NCBI GenBank assembly: GCA_030041985.1
Contig: JASIAM010000236.1
Coordinates: 1-59,655 of the forward strand
Reading direction: 5' to 3'
Source: Bryobacteraceae bacterium
GTDB taxonomy: Bacteria; Acidobacteriota; Terriglobia; Bryobacterales; Bryobacteraceae
Length of the DNA: 59,655 bases
A program made the position numbers and the translations under genes. This document shows positions 52,622-59,655 of this stretch, one piece after another. The notes under the pieces were generated by a model. That model was not told the DNA's origin and did no database searches. It saw only the letters and a program-made list of their open reading frames with translations. Numbering within the stretch: position 1 is the first letter of the stretch; the number at the start of each line of letters is the position of its first letter.

Positions 52622-53017
52622 ATGACGCGAAGAAACGTATTCACCGCCCTAGCTGCCGCACCTGCTGTCATTGCGGCCGCGGCGAAGGCCCCAGTGCGAA
52701 GCGCGAAAACCCGCTTTCTAAAACCGCAACGAGTCTGCCAGGCGGAGATTGAGGAAATACTCGATCTGCACGACCGAGCCGAGATCCTTGCCGCAGGCAT
52801 CCGCCGCCGGTTGGAAGCGGGCGCCGATTTCGAGGGTGGCAAATGGGGCCTGGACTCGTCCGGCTACATGTCATTGAGCTGGTACGAAGAGCACGGCCTC
52901 GGCAAACTCGGCGATTACGGAGGAATAGAAGTGGTCGGCCTTATGATCGAACCGGCCAATAACTTAAGGGAACATCGCGAGAAGTTTCCGGAGGATGCCC
53001 ACGAGATTTGGGCCTGA
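52622..53017 (+). CDS. small protein with Tat-like N-terminus, unknown
   Basis: The 131-aa protein starts at ATG 52622 behind AGGAG. The N-terminus MTRRNVFTALAAAPAVIAAAAK resembles a twin-arginine or Sec signal (twin Arg then hydrophobic core ending in AAA). The mature part contains EIEEILDLHDRAEILAAGIRRRLEAGADFEGGKWGLD and YMSLSWYEEHGLGKLGDYGG. It is probably exported; function unknown. Confidence 0.55.
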   Translation: MTRRNVFTALAAAPAVIAAAAKAPVRSAKTRFLKPQRVCQAEIEEILDLHDRAEILAAGIRRRLEAGADFEGGKWGLDSSGYMSLSWYEEHGLGKLGDYGGIEVVGLMIEPANNLREHREKFPEDAHEIWA

Positions 53018-53066
53018 CCTGCCAGCGCCAACCTGAAATGCGGTCGTCCAATCAACAGGAGAAAGC

Positions 53067-53501
53067 ATGCCACAAACGAGAGAACATAAACGAACTTCGC
53101 GAAATCATCATAAGCTGGTCACTAAAGGAGCCGCTACGCCACTGGCAGGCTTTCCGGCCCACGTGTCAAGCATTAAGATCACTGCCGTTCGCGGGAAAGG
53201 GTCGATGTCGATCACCTCGAATGGCGATGGCCAGTGCGAGTTCAGAGCGAACCACCAACAGCTAATCTTCCTCTCAGCCTGTATCGATATTGCGCGGCTA
53301 TACAACGATCAGAGTCTCCGCTCCCATGCGGAATCGCTCAAACGCAATTACCGGCAGCCTGAACGGAGCCGCTGGTATCGAGATCCGGCAGTGGCCGCCG
53401 AGAACAACCGCAGGGCCAACGAAGAGTGTAAGCGATTAGAGAAGAGCATCGCCGCCTACGAGGAAGCCCTGAAAGCCAAGGCAAATAGCCTCGGTTTATA
53501 G
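53067..53501 (+). CDS. small basic protein with C-terminal coiled coil, unknown
   Basis: The 144-aa protein starts at ATG 53067 behind CAGGAG. It has a basic N-terminus (REHKRTSRNHHKLVTKG), a beta-like middle (SIKITAVRGKGSMSITSNGDGQCEF), and a helical C-terminus (NNRRANEECKRLEKSIAAYEEALKAKA). It is the last of the four rightward small genes and is followed by a strong terminator at 53514. Confidence 0.55.
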   Translation: MPQTREHKRTSRNHHKLVTKGAATPLAGFPAHVSSIKITAVRGKGSMSITSNGDGQCEFRANHQQLIFLSACIDIARLYNDQSLRSHAESLKRNYRQPERSRWYRDPAVAAENNRRANEECKRLEKSIAAYEEALKAKANSLGL

Positions 53502-53513
53502 TTGTTTGCGGCG

Positions 53514-53555
53514 GGCGCCGTAGCGGATCTTTTCATCCGTTGCGGCGCCTTTTTT
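53514..53555 (+). terminator. strong Rho-independent terminator
   Basis: GGCGCCGTAGCGGAT pairs with ATCCGTTGCGGCGCC (long stem with two mismatches, six-base loop CTTTTC), followed by TTTTTT at 53550-53555. It closes the rightward small-gene row and stands 26 bp before the recombinase ATG, so the recombinase must use its own promoter, start from read-through, or depend on anti-termination. Confidence 0.85.
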
Positions 53556-53581
53556 ATCTCAAGCCACATCAGGAGCCGGCC

Positions 53582-54277
53582 ATGGAAACCACCCCGAAGC
53601 TCAAAACCGCGGCCATTTACGTCCGGGTGAGCACGAACAACCGCGCATCCCGCAACCAGGCTGTCTTTGAGCAGAATCCCGAGGTTCAGGAGCTTCCCTT
53701 GCGCCAGATGGCCGAACAGCGCGGCTGGTCCGTGGTCCGGGTGTACTCGGATCGGATGAGCGGCGCCAGCGATCAGCGGCCCGGACTGAAGGCGCTTATG
53801 CAGGATGCCCGCCGCGGCGTATTCGATGTGGTTGTGGTCTGGCGCTTTGACCGCTTCGCCCGTTCCATCGAGCAGCTCGTACTTGCCCTGGCGGAGTTCC
53901 GCGCCCTCGGAATTGATTTCGTTTCCTCGCAAGAGGCTCTCGACACCAGTACGCCAATGGGTAAGGCCATGTTCACCATCATCGGCGCGATGGCCGAATT
54001 AGAGCGCAACGTCATTCGTGAGCGCATCGTGGCGGGCCTGGAACACGCAAAGGCACACGGTACCAAGAGCGGTGCCGCGATCGGCCGGCCGCGGGCGGTA
54101 TTCGATCGCAGCCGCGTTGTGGAACTCCGGGCAGCCGGGCAGTCATGGCGTCAGATTGCCGCGATACTGTCGGTCAGCGTCGCATCCGTGCGCCGGGTTT
54201 ATGAGCAGGGTGTGCCAAAACCCTCTCGCACAGAGACTGCGATCGGTGGCGGGATGAAACGAGTTGCAGGCGCCTGA
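53582..54277 (+). CDS. serine recombinase (resolvase/invertase family)
   Basis: The 231-aa protein has the N-terminal catalytic domain with nucleophile Ser17 in AAIYVRVSTNN, then QRPGLKALMQDARRGVFDVVVVWRFDRFARS and the helix E region TPMGKAMFTIIGAMAELERNVIRERI, and a C-terminal HTH of the Hin type (ELRAAGQSWRQIAAILSVSVASVRRVYE). Size and domain order match small resolvases and invertases. It is the element's second site-specific recombinase. No inverted or direct res-like repeat was found beside it. Ribosome binding site AGGAG precedes the ATG at 53582. Confidence 0.9.
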   Translation: METTPKLKTAAIYVRVSTNNRASRNQAVFEQNPEVQELPLRQMAEQRGWSVVRVYSDRMSGASDQRPGLKALMQDARRGVFDVVVVWRFDRFARSIEQLVLALAEFRALGIDFVSSQEALDTSTPMGKAMFTIIGAMAELERNVIRERIVAGLEHAKAHGTKSGAAIGRPRAVFDRSRVVELRAAGQSWRQIAAILSVSVASVRRVYEQGVPKPSRTETAIGGGMKRVAGA

Positions 54278-54336
54278 TCCGGTGTGCCGAAACCAGGTGG
54301 TTTTGGCAGACCTCCGCTGTCAGTGAGCGAGCCATC

Positions 54337-54429
54337 ATGAACCAGGCGGGGCATCAGCCATGGTTCGCCGGTATATCGGACTGGAACCTGTTCCGGGAGA
54401 ATGCGGCGGCGGTGAAGGTGGGGCTGTGA
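54337..54429 (+). CDS. 30-codon ORF, doubtful
   Basis: An ORF starting ATG AAC CAG encodes 30 residues (QPWFAGISDWNLFRENAAAVKVGL) in the gap between the recombinase and the 179-aa gene. There is no clear ribosome binding site. It is listed only as a possibility because the region otherwise holds nothing. Confidence 0.2.
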   Translation: MNQAGHQPWFAGISDWNLFRENAAAVKVGL

Positions 54430-54438
54430 TCAGGCGCG

Positions 54439-54978
54439 CTAAGCCCAGGTCCGATGCCGTTCGAAAATGTCCAGATTCCGGCGGATCGTTTGGGTACATT
54501 CCTCAGTTCGCGGCTGAACACCGAATTCGGCGATGAGGTAAAGAGCCAAGCTCTCGATTGCCATTCTCCCAGTGGGTATGTGTCCGCGGGTTAACTCGGT
54601 TCGGCTGACACCTGATCCCTTCTTTAGATGCATATGCGGATGCTTAGGCAATTCCCCGAATGGATGCCAATGATAGGAAAGGATCTCATCATCGTCTTCG
54701 TCATCGACACGATAGATGTACCCTCGCGTCTTCACCTTCCAGTTCTGATCGCCCTCAGACTGTTGAATCACGGAATACTGCTGTGAGAAAAAGAGCTTTA
54801 GTTTCGTTCCGTTAAGTTTTCCGACTGGCGGATTGCTGATAAATCTAAGTGTCTGATAAGGCTGGGATTCCGAGGTCCGACGATCATACCCGAGAATAGC
54901 ATTGGTGATACAGGCAAGCGTTTCACGAATTGGCTGGGCGTAAGCCTCGACAGCTTCCCGCGGAGTTCTTCCTGGCAA
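54439..54978 (-). CDS. conserved-looking protein of unknown pair (larger partner)
   Basis: The 179-aa protein starts at TTG 54978, five bases after the smaller partner's stop and without its own ribosome binding site, so translation is coupled. It has a beta-rich core with a His/aromatic cluster, RGYIYRVDDEDDDEILSYHWHPFG then PKHPHMHL, followed by RGHIPTGRMAIESLALYLIAEFGV and a helical end. I recall similar two-gene layouts in actinobacteria and phages, where the larger protein has YHWHP, PHLHL and HLPTGR motifs, but know no proven function. A metal or nucleotide site in the HWH/HPHMH cluster is a guess. Confidence 0.6.
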   Translation of the reverse strand: MPGRTPREAVEAYAQPIRETLACITNAILGYDRRTSESQPYQTLRFISNPPVGKLNGTKLKLFFSQQYSVIQQSEGDQNWKVKTRGYIYRVDDEDDDEILSYHWHPFGELPKHPHMHLKKGSGVSRTELTRGHIPTGRMAIESLALYLIAEFGVQPRTEECTQTIRRNLDIFERHRTWA

Positions 54979-54983
54979 AGCCG

Positions 54984-55196
54984 CTACTTGTCGAGCAGAC
55001 CCGGGGCTAAACTGGCAACCTCAAGAACGCCAGGCGTGCTGTCAGGATCGGGAAACGCGCCCGATTTCCAGGCGACCAAGAAGTCCTCACCACTCATTTT
55101 GAGGAAGTGCCGAGCTGCGCTATCGAAGACGCTGTACGCCTGTTCGGGGGTAACATCCTCCATCGGCTCCAAAATTGTGGCTGACATACTCGCCAT
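54984..55196 (-). CDS. small acidic partner of the 54439 gene
   Basis: The 70-aa acidic protein starts at ATG 55196 behind GTGAGGG. It is helical: EDVTPEQAYSVFDSAARHFLKMSGEDFLVAWKSGAFPDPDSTPGVLEVASLAPGLLDK. The MSGEDFLVAWKSGAF segment resembles a motif (GEEFxRxWxxGxF) that occurs in small proteins coded before 54439-like genes. Small acidic first gene plus larger second gene in one operon fits a toxin-antitoxin layout, but no toxic fold is visible. Confidence 0.6.
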   Translation of the reverse strand: MASMSATILEPMEDVTPEQAYSVFDSAARHFLKMSGEDFLVAWKSGAFPDPDSTPGVLEVASLAPGLLDK

Positions 55197-55815
55197 ATCC
55201 CTCACCTCGTTGGACGCCCCCGTTCCGAGGGCCGATTCGTATTCTGTGTAGTTTATCGTACGCTCCCTCCAAGAGTCTATCCGGGAAAACACCAGATTGG
55301 TTCTACGTTTTATGGGCAGTACTGCCCTCCTTGCGGTAGTGGCAAGACCCAGTGTTTCCTCTAAGTTTTCGCTTGTCCCTCGCCTAACTTATTGCAACTC
55401 AGGGAGTTACAGTAGTTCCAGTTCTGTTTTGGGTGGTGACTCCATCTATACTGCGGGTATCGAGCGCCCACGAAATAACCGAAGACCATCAGCAGCGCGG
55501 TAAGCCCACCGGGAAAAGCGCCCGGCTGAGCGGGGTCCGCTGTGAGCTGATGCAGCCATTGGTGGGCCGCAGACCTGAAATCTGGGTATCTGACGACCAT
55601 CTTTTTCAGCCCACAACATTCTGGTCTCTCTCTGTTTGCCCCGCAATTAAGTTTAGAAGCCCTACAGTCAATTCCGGGTATCTGAAGACCAGTGCGCGAG
55701 CGCGGACGCAAGGGCGGGGAGCCATGCTTCAGGGAGTGACACGCCAACGTTCATTCAGAAATGGCCTACTCCCTGGCCAGCAGGAAAAAGTCCGGCCGGA
55801 GCCTCCACATTGAAG
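55197..55815. other. 619-bp region without a convincing gene, with a direct repeat
   Basis: The region precedes the small acidic gene and follows the last late gene. GGGTATCTGACGACCA at 55584-55599 and GGGTATCTGAAGACCA at 55676-55691 form a near-perfect 16-bp direct repeat, 92 bp apart. A leftward ORF at 55361-55747 (residues such as GGLTALLMVFGYFVGARYPQYRW give one hydrophobic segment) could be a small membrane protein but has no good ribosome binding site. No other signals seen. Confidence 0.4.
55361..55747 (-). CDS. possible small membrane protein, doubtful
   Basis: A 128-codon ORF lies 68 bp downstream of the late genes on the same strand. One hydrophobic stretch (GLTALLMVFGYFVG) could span a membrane as in a holin-like protein, but the rest is rich in Arg, Cys and Pro and lacks a domain look, and a later Met start in the same frame would shorten it to about 79 residues. 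It may not be real. Confidence 0.25.
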   Translation of the reverse strand: MACHSLKHGSPPLRPRSRTGLQIPGIDCRASKLNCGANRERPECCGLKKMVVRYPDFRSAAHQWLHQLTADPAQPGAFPGGLTALLMVFGYFVGARYPQYRWSHHPKQNWNYCNSLSCNKLGEGQAKT

Positions 55816-57123
55816 TCACTTATTGCTGATAGCGGCATTCACTGCCGCCCTTCCGACAAACGGAGTGAGGGACCGCGGCCTGACGGCGGGCGCGAGCAGC
55901 CGGAGCGGGCTATTCGCAATCCCATTCATGCCGATGGCCGCCCCGGAAGTAACAGTGGGCAAATCGATCAGCGGCAATCGCAGCCCGATTAACTGCCGGT
56001 TGCCCTCGCGGTTCAGCGACCGGGAAAGCGGCCCTTCCAATTCGATCAGTCGCCCCTCTCGCGCATTGAGCGGCCCCACTTCCGGCACGCGCTTCTCAAT
56101 CGCTGCCCTTAGGCCACGCGCCAGCCCCTTCTGCGCTTCCGTGTCGGCTGAACCCAACTCGCCGTACTTCTTAGCCAGCACGCGGTAGGTGCCCTGCTTT
56201 TCCGCTTGTGCCTCGGCAAGACTGAGTGGCTGCCCTATTCGGGTCAAACCAGATCCGGCTGGCATAAGTTGGCCAGGGCCTCCAGGGTTCGCATATGGGT
56301 TCGGCTGTAAGCGGGTGAACGGCGCGAACGTGGAATGCTTATCCAAGAACTCCCGTTTGGCGTTATCGATCGCCGCTAAATCCGCGTGAGGATTCACTTG
56401 ATTCGAAAACTGTTGCCGCAAATTGATAAGCGGTCTCGTCACTTCTTGCGGATCAATCTCTGTCCCCGGCTGTCCGGATTTCCCAGAGATGAGGGCGCCC
56501 GATCGATTGCCGATTGCCTCTCGCACGCCCTGGAGCTTTACCAGGCCACCTTCCGTAACGGGGATACGTTCCCGAAGGCCAGTATTGATCAATTGCGTCC
56601 GTTCATCAGGCCCAATAGATGGGAACGGCTTTAAGGCGCTCCCGTAGAGCCTCGTCGGACTGAGACGGTCCATGATCCAGCCCAACGGCTTAGCCAAAAG
56701 ACGGCCGCCCAGATCGCCCGCGCCTTGCTCAATGCCGGATTCCCCCATGCGCACCAGCGCCTGCCTAGTGGACTGCGGCGCTTCAGGGTCGCCGATCAGC
56801 CGCAGCGCTCCTTGCCGCACACCCTCACCGCCTGCGCCGCCCAGCGCGGCAATGCCAGCCATGGCGGGGATGGAAAGCTCTGGGGCCAAGGCAGTCGCCG
56901 CCGTAGCGCCCGCGAGTGGGGCGTAATCCGGGGCCTTGCGACCAAAGCCCTTGATGTCTTCGTTGGTGATGTCCGGCAATACATGCTGGACATTCCCGGA
57001 AGGCGTAGGATTCAACTGCCAGATCTTCCAGTCATCATCGTCTGGCGGTGCGCCCTGTGCTGCCGGTTTCGTCGCCGGTGCTGGCATGTCATAACTGCCC
57101 CAATCATCTGCTGGTTTCGGCAT
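55816..57123 (-). CDS. Ala/Gly/Pro-rich phage protein, probably virion-associated
   Basis: The 435-aa protein starts at ATG 57123, sharing one base with the stop of the upstream gene (TAATG). It has a disordered N-terminus (DDWGSYDMPAPATKPAAQGAPPDDDDWKIW), a Gly/Ala-rich membrane-active stretch (LAGATAATALAPELSIPAMAGIAALGGAGGEGVRQ), helical middle parts and a second hydrophobic stretch near the C-terminus (LPTVTSGAAIGMNGIAN). Hydrophobic Ala/Gly segments in large late proteins are typical of phage ejection or internal virion proteins. No exact family is claimed. Confidence 0.55.
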   Translation of the reverse strand: MPKPADDWGSYDMPAPATKPAAQGAPPDDDDWKIWQLNPTPSGNVQHVLPDITNEDIKGFGRKAPDYAPLAGATAATALAPELSIPAMAGIAALGGAGGEGVRQGALRLIGDPEAPQSTRQALVRMGESGIEQGAGDLGGRLLAKPLGWIMDRLSPTRLYGSALKPFPSIGPDERTQLINTGLRERIPVTEGGLVKLQGVREAIGNRSGALISGKSGQPGTEIDPQEVTRPLINLRQQFSNQVNPHADLAAIDNAKREFLDKHSTFAPFTRLQPNPYANPGGPGQLMPAGSGLTRIGQPLSLAEAQAEKQGTYRVLAKKYGELGSADTEAQKGLARGLRAAIEKRVPEVGPLNAREGRLIELEGPLSRSLNREGNRQLIGLRLPLIDLPTVTSGAAIGMNGIANSPLRLLAPAVRPRSLTPFVGRAAVNAAISNK

Positions 57124-58640
57124 TATTCAACACTCCATCCATCCTGAGCCGCCATGGATTTGGCCTTGTTCGCATCGCCGCCCGCCAAGTCCCGATAAAA
57201 GTGCATCGTTGCTTTGCTGGGCGTCCGGGCCGGACCTTCATCGCTTCCCACCACAAACTTTGATTCGTTACGCGCTTTGCTGAGGTCCTGGCTGAAGCGC
57301 TCGCGCCCCAAGCTCACCATCTGGCGCATCTGCTGGGGCGTAAGCATCACGCCGGAAAGGTAGCCCTGCTTGTCGAATTTGGCTTCCAGCCCTTGCAACC
57401 ATGGGCGCGACTCCTGCGCTTCCTTGATGATGTCGCGCGTTATGCGCGCGCCTTTTTGAATCCCCATCGTCATGCCAAGGTGATTGGCCAACAGTGAAAG
57501 CATGGCTTGCTGATCGTGATTTTTCACCGCGTCTTCGTAATTTTTGGTCATGACGTTGAACCGCTCCGCAGAATCAAGGGCCGGCTGGTATGTCTTGTAG
57601 GCCGTCTGCCTGCCCTGCAGGTCGCGGCTCTGTGTGCGGTTTTCGGCCTCGACCGCCTGATTGTGCCGTCGATCCTCGGCAGCCGCAGCCCGATTTGCTG
57701 CCGTGGCCTCGGCTCCCTCAGTCCCACTCATGGCCTTCTCAAGGTCGGCCAGGTCAGCGCGCTTTGCGCCCCTACTCAATTGCAGGTGAGAAGGGATAGC
57801 TTTACCAGGGTTATTCACAGCATATCGATCCGCCAAACGCTTATTGGCTGCAGCGATCTCCTCATCTGTCAGCGGAGTTTCGGCCTCGGTGGGCTGCTTG
57901 GCATCCGGTGGCTTCAGGAGATTCGCGCCGCCCTTGGGAAGCAAATAGCGGCCATCCTTGGTGGGCAGAATGCCTAGATGTTTGGCAACTTCCGGGTCAA
58001 TCTCGGTCGCCTGATCTTCGCTCGTCGGCTCTACAGCCCAAGTCTTGGTATTCGGGTCGAATAGCCCCTCGCCTTGCTTCAGCGGCACGAAGCCCGGCTT
58101 TTGATTGCGCGCCGCGGTTTCCGAAAGCAGGTTCGCCGTGTCTGCCCCCAGGTGCGCCCGCTGTGCGGCGGCATCCGCCGATTTATCCTCCCGGCTCACC
58201 GCATCGGCTGCGCGCTTTATCTGGAGTTGATGGTTCAGCGTTGTGCCTGGCAGCGACATCGTAAGGGTTGGCGCAAAGGCGTTCCCGATGCCTTGCAGAA
58301 TTTGCAGCGGCACGCGGGCCCACGGGTTGTGAATGCGATCGATTCCAGCAGGGGTAGCTTCGAGTGTTTGCAGTTTGGCCTGCGCTGGGGACATGGCCAT
58401 GGCTGGAGCAGAGAGAGTCTTGGCTGCCTGCGTGGGGATAGTGGCTAATGGCGGCGGGAAGGATGGTCGCAGCGCAGCGGTTGCGGGCGCGGTTGCCAGG
58501 GGTGCTGGCACAGCAACAGGCTGCTGCTGTGGCTGTATCGTCGGCAGCGGCATGCCAAACCCGATCTGCCGGCGCAGCGGGTTGTCAAAATCGTCCGTGT
58601 CCTGTCCGAGAAATGGCATATGTGAGAATTTTACCTCCAA
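57123..58640 (-). CDS. Ala/Pro-rich late phage protein, probably virion-associated
   Basis: The 505-aa protein has a Pro/Ala/Gln-rich N-terminus (PTIQPQQQPVAVPAPLATAP), a helical region with ETAARNQKPGFVPLKQGEGLFDPNTKTW, and long charged helices (about 280-360: EATAANRAAAAEDRRHNQAVEAENRTQSRDLQGRQ). The pattern is seen in phage structural or ejection proteins of podovirus-like elements. Its stop overlaps the start of the 435-aa gene by one base, indicating a paired function. It starts at 58640 in a region with few purines upstream. Confidence 0.55.
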   Translation of the reverse strand: MEVKFSHMPFLGQDTDDFDNPLRRQIGFGMPLPTIQPQQQPVAVPAPLATAPATAALRPSFPPPLATIPTQAAKTLSAPAMAMSPAQAKLQTLEATPAGIDRIHNPWARVPLQILQGIGNAFAPTLTMSLPGTTLNHQLQIKRAADAVSREDKSADAAAQRAHLGADTANLLSETAARNQKPGFVPLKQGEGLFDPNTKTWAVEPTSEDQATEIDPEVAKHLGILPTKDGRYLLPKGGANLLKPPDAKQPTEAETPLTDEEIAAANKRLADRYAVNNPGKAIPSHLQLSRGAKRADLADLEKAMSGTEGAEATAANRAAAAEDRRHNQAVEAENRTQSRDLQGRQTAYKTYQPALDSAERFNVMTKNYEDAVKNHDQQAMLSLLANHLGMTMGIQKGARITRDIIKEAQESRPWLQGLEAKFDKQGYLSGVMLTPQQMRQMVSLGRERFSQDLSKARNESKFVVGSDEGPARTPSKATMHFYRDLAGGDANKAKSMAAQDGWSVE

Positions 58641-58668
58641 AACATTTTTGGTTCCAAATGTTACACAC

Positions 58669-59217
58669 TTACGAGAAGTCGCAAAACCCCGGATCTGGAT
58701 CTGAGGCGTAGCTCTCGGCTTCTTGTTCGCCGTCGCCGAAATTGCAGAATTCGTGATCCTCGGTCGAATTTGCGGGTTCGGCTGGTTCCGGATCTACCGG
58801 TTCAGGTTCGGGAAGCGCCTTGAGAGTTGAGCCTGAAAGTTCTGCTCCAGCCGGCACAAACACTAACTGCAGCGTCCGGCGCCCAGGCCCACTGATTTCT
58901 TGCTGCTGCATGCGATCACCGTACCGCTTGGGAGCCATCTTGCTCAGATACCACTTCAGGGCGTCAACCTCGACACGCCGGCAACCTGAATCACGTGTCT
59001 TATCGCCAGCCACCTCCAATAGTCGATCTGCTAATTCGTCCAGTCCAATGTTCCTCGCGCGCGCGTACTGTACGCCAAAGCCCTTTGGATCGTCTCTTAC
59101 CCAATCCATTACCGTAGACGGAGAAGGCATGCCGTCTTTCAGGTTCGCAATCTGGCGCAAAGATAAACCACGCCGCAAATGGTCCAGCACTTCATGTTGT
59201 TTATCGTTCAATGCCAT
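58669..59217 (-). CDS. terminase small-subunit-like protein
   Basis: The 182-aa protein (ATG 59217, ribosome binding site GCGGAGT) has an N-terminal HTH (QHEVLDHLRRGLSLRQIANLKDGMPSPSTVMDWVRDDPKGFGVQYARARNIGLDELADRLLEVA) and the sequence DALKWYLSKMAPKRYGDR found in small terminase-type proteins, which bind the packaging site. The C-terminus is acidic (PEPEPVDPEPAEPANSTED). The terminase large subunit is expected further right. The upstream frame to 59358 overlaps another gene and is not used. Confidence 0.72.
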   Translation of the reverse strand: MALNDKQHEVLDHLRRGLSLRQIANLKDGMPSPSTVMDWVRDDPKGFGVQYARARNIGLDELADRLLEVAGDKTRDSGCRRVEVDALKWYLSKMAPKRYGDRMQQQEISGPGRRTLQLVFVPAGAELSGSTLKALPEPEPVDPEPAEPANSTEDHEFCNFGDGEQEAESYASDPDPGFCDFS

Positions 59218-59224
59218 ACTCCGC

Positions 59225-59655
59225 TCAACCTCTCCTGTTTGGCCGCGCAGCGTCGATGCCACGTTCAAGGCACACGCTGGCATATTGAACCAGTATTCCC
59301 AGCTCCTTGAAGGTTCCCACCGATTTACACCCGGGGGATATCTCAATGCGCGCCGCAAGCTCCATTCCAGCGTCGATAACTCCGTCTCGCGCGTCCTCCT
59401 CCCCGATCACAAATACCGCACGCCCAGTACCGTCGCACCAAAGCTCGTAAGTACAGGCCTTGACGGGTAACACTGCGGCTTCGCGTTCCGAGTCGCTCGC
59501 ACGCCCGCCATTTTCGAATTGAGGCGCTCCTGGTGATTGAGGCCCCGTGCATAAAACCGTTTTGGGAAGGTTTTGGGAAGGCAAGGCTGCATCGTTTGCC
59601 TCCTGGTATAGTCTGACTACCGTCCCTCGTCCAACTTCCAATGTATGGGCGATTT
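59225..59655 (-). CDS. HTH protein, partial at the window edge
   Basis: The frame ends seven bases before the terminase-like gene and is open beyond 59655. At its N-terminal visible end the residues IAHTLEVGRGTVVRLYQEAN form a helix-turn-helix like those at the ends of resolvases and some regulators. The rest (ACTYELWCDGTGRAVFVIGEEDARDGVIDAGMELAARI) looks like a small alpha/beta domain. Its start is outside the window, so family and length cannot be given. Confidence 0.5.
   Translation of the reverse strand, partial: IAHTLEVGRGTVVRLYQEANDAALPSQNLPKTVLCTGPQSPGAPQFENGGRASDSEREAAVLPVKACTYELWCDGTGRAVFVIGEEDARDGVIDAGMELAARIEISPGCKSVGTFKELGILVQYASVCLERGIDAARPNRRG

Noticed and set aside
55433-55813. 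126-aa plus-strand ORF
   Set aside because: No ribosome binding site, low-complexity composition, and it faces late genes read on the other strand.

Overview
The window looks like a piece of an acidobacterial chromosome, probably from the Bryobacterales/'Solibacter' side of that phylum. This is inferred from gene content, not from any search: Oar-like TonB-dependent receptors that begin with a carboxypeptidase-regulatory-like domain, an 'ADOP'-type MacB-like permease without its ATPase, tannase/feruloyl esterase and PepSY proteins, DUF3617, DUF4159 and Uma2 proteins, and GC-rich DNA.

Host part (1-42621). A TldD/PmbA protease operon (9-3239) is followed by an ECF sigma fragment, a secreted HExxH protein and a large TonB-dependent receptor interrupted by one in-frame amber codon. 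A surface-polysaccharide locus runs from 7968 to 21548: rmlA-rmlC-rmlB, two GT4 glycosyltransferases, a TonB-receptor remnant, DUF3617, motA-motB, a PLP class IV aminotransferase, a Wzt-like ABC ATPase, a methyltransferase with a long C-terminal coiled coil, and a GT2-GT4 fusion. The last three resemble the chain-capping and export module of ABC-dependent O-antigens. Next come a lipoprotein, an orphan PIN-like protein, cdsA-uppS, an OFA-family transporter, a tannase / metallo-beta-lactamase / PepSY trio, a frameshifted DUF4159 gene, Uma2, a CDF exporter, a second TonB receptor, Mrp, a retropepsin-like protease, an ADOP permease, a PLP-binding YggS protein, another glycosyltransferase and a CocE-like hydrolase.

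Mobile part (42622-end). A tRNA-Cys(GCA) gene is followed after 66 bp by a tyrosine integrase, and everything to the right looks like an integrated phage or phage-like element whose far end lies outside the window. A leftward early operon (49149 to 42763) carries an XRE-type regulator, HTH proteins, a replication-initiator-like protein, a T7 gp4-like primase-helicase, small proteins including a 53-residue zinc ribbon, an excisionase-like HTH and the integrase. The centre holds accessory modules: a 259-residue protein translationally coupled to a MazF-like toxin, a ribbon-helix-helix protein with a repeated operator, a row of small genes ending in a strong terminator, a serine recombinase, and a two-gene pair of unknown function. 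The right part, read leftwards, carries a partial HTH gene, a terminase-small-subunit-like gene and two Ala/Pro-rich, probably virion-associated proteins.

Cross-cutting signals: several genes start 6-8 nt after a -10-like hexamer with no Shine-Dalgarno sequence (leaderless transcripts likely); four host genes are broken or truncated; the best candidates for undescribed systems are the 259-aa/MazF pair, the 54439-55196 pair and the methyltransferase-coiled-coil/Wzt module.
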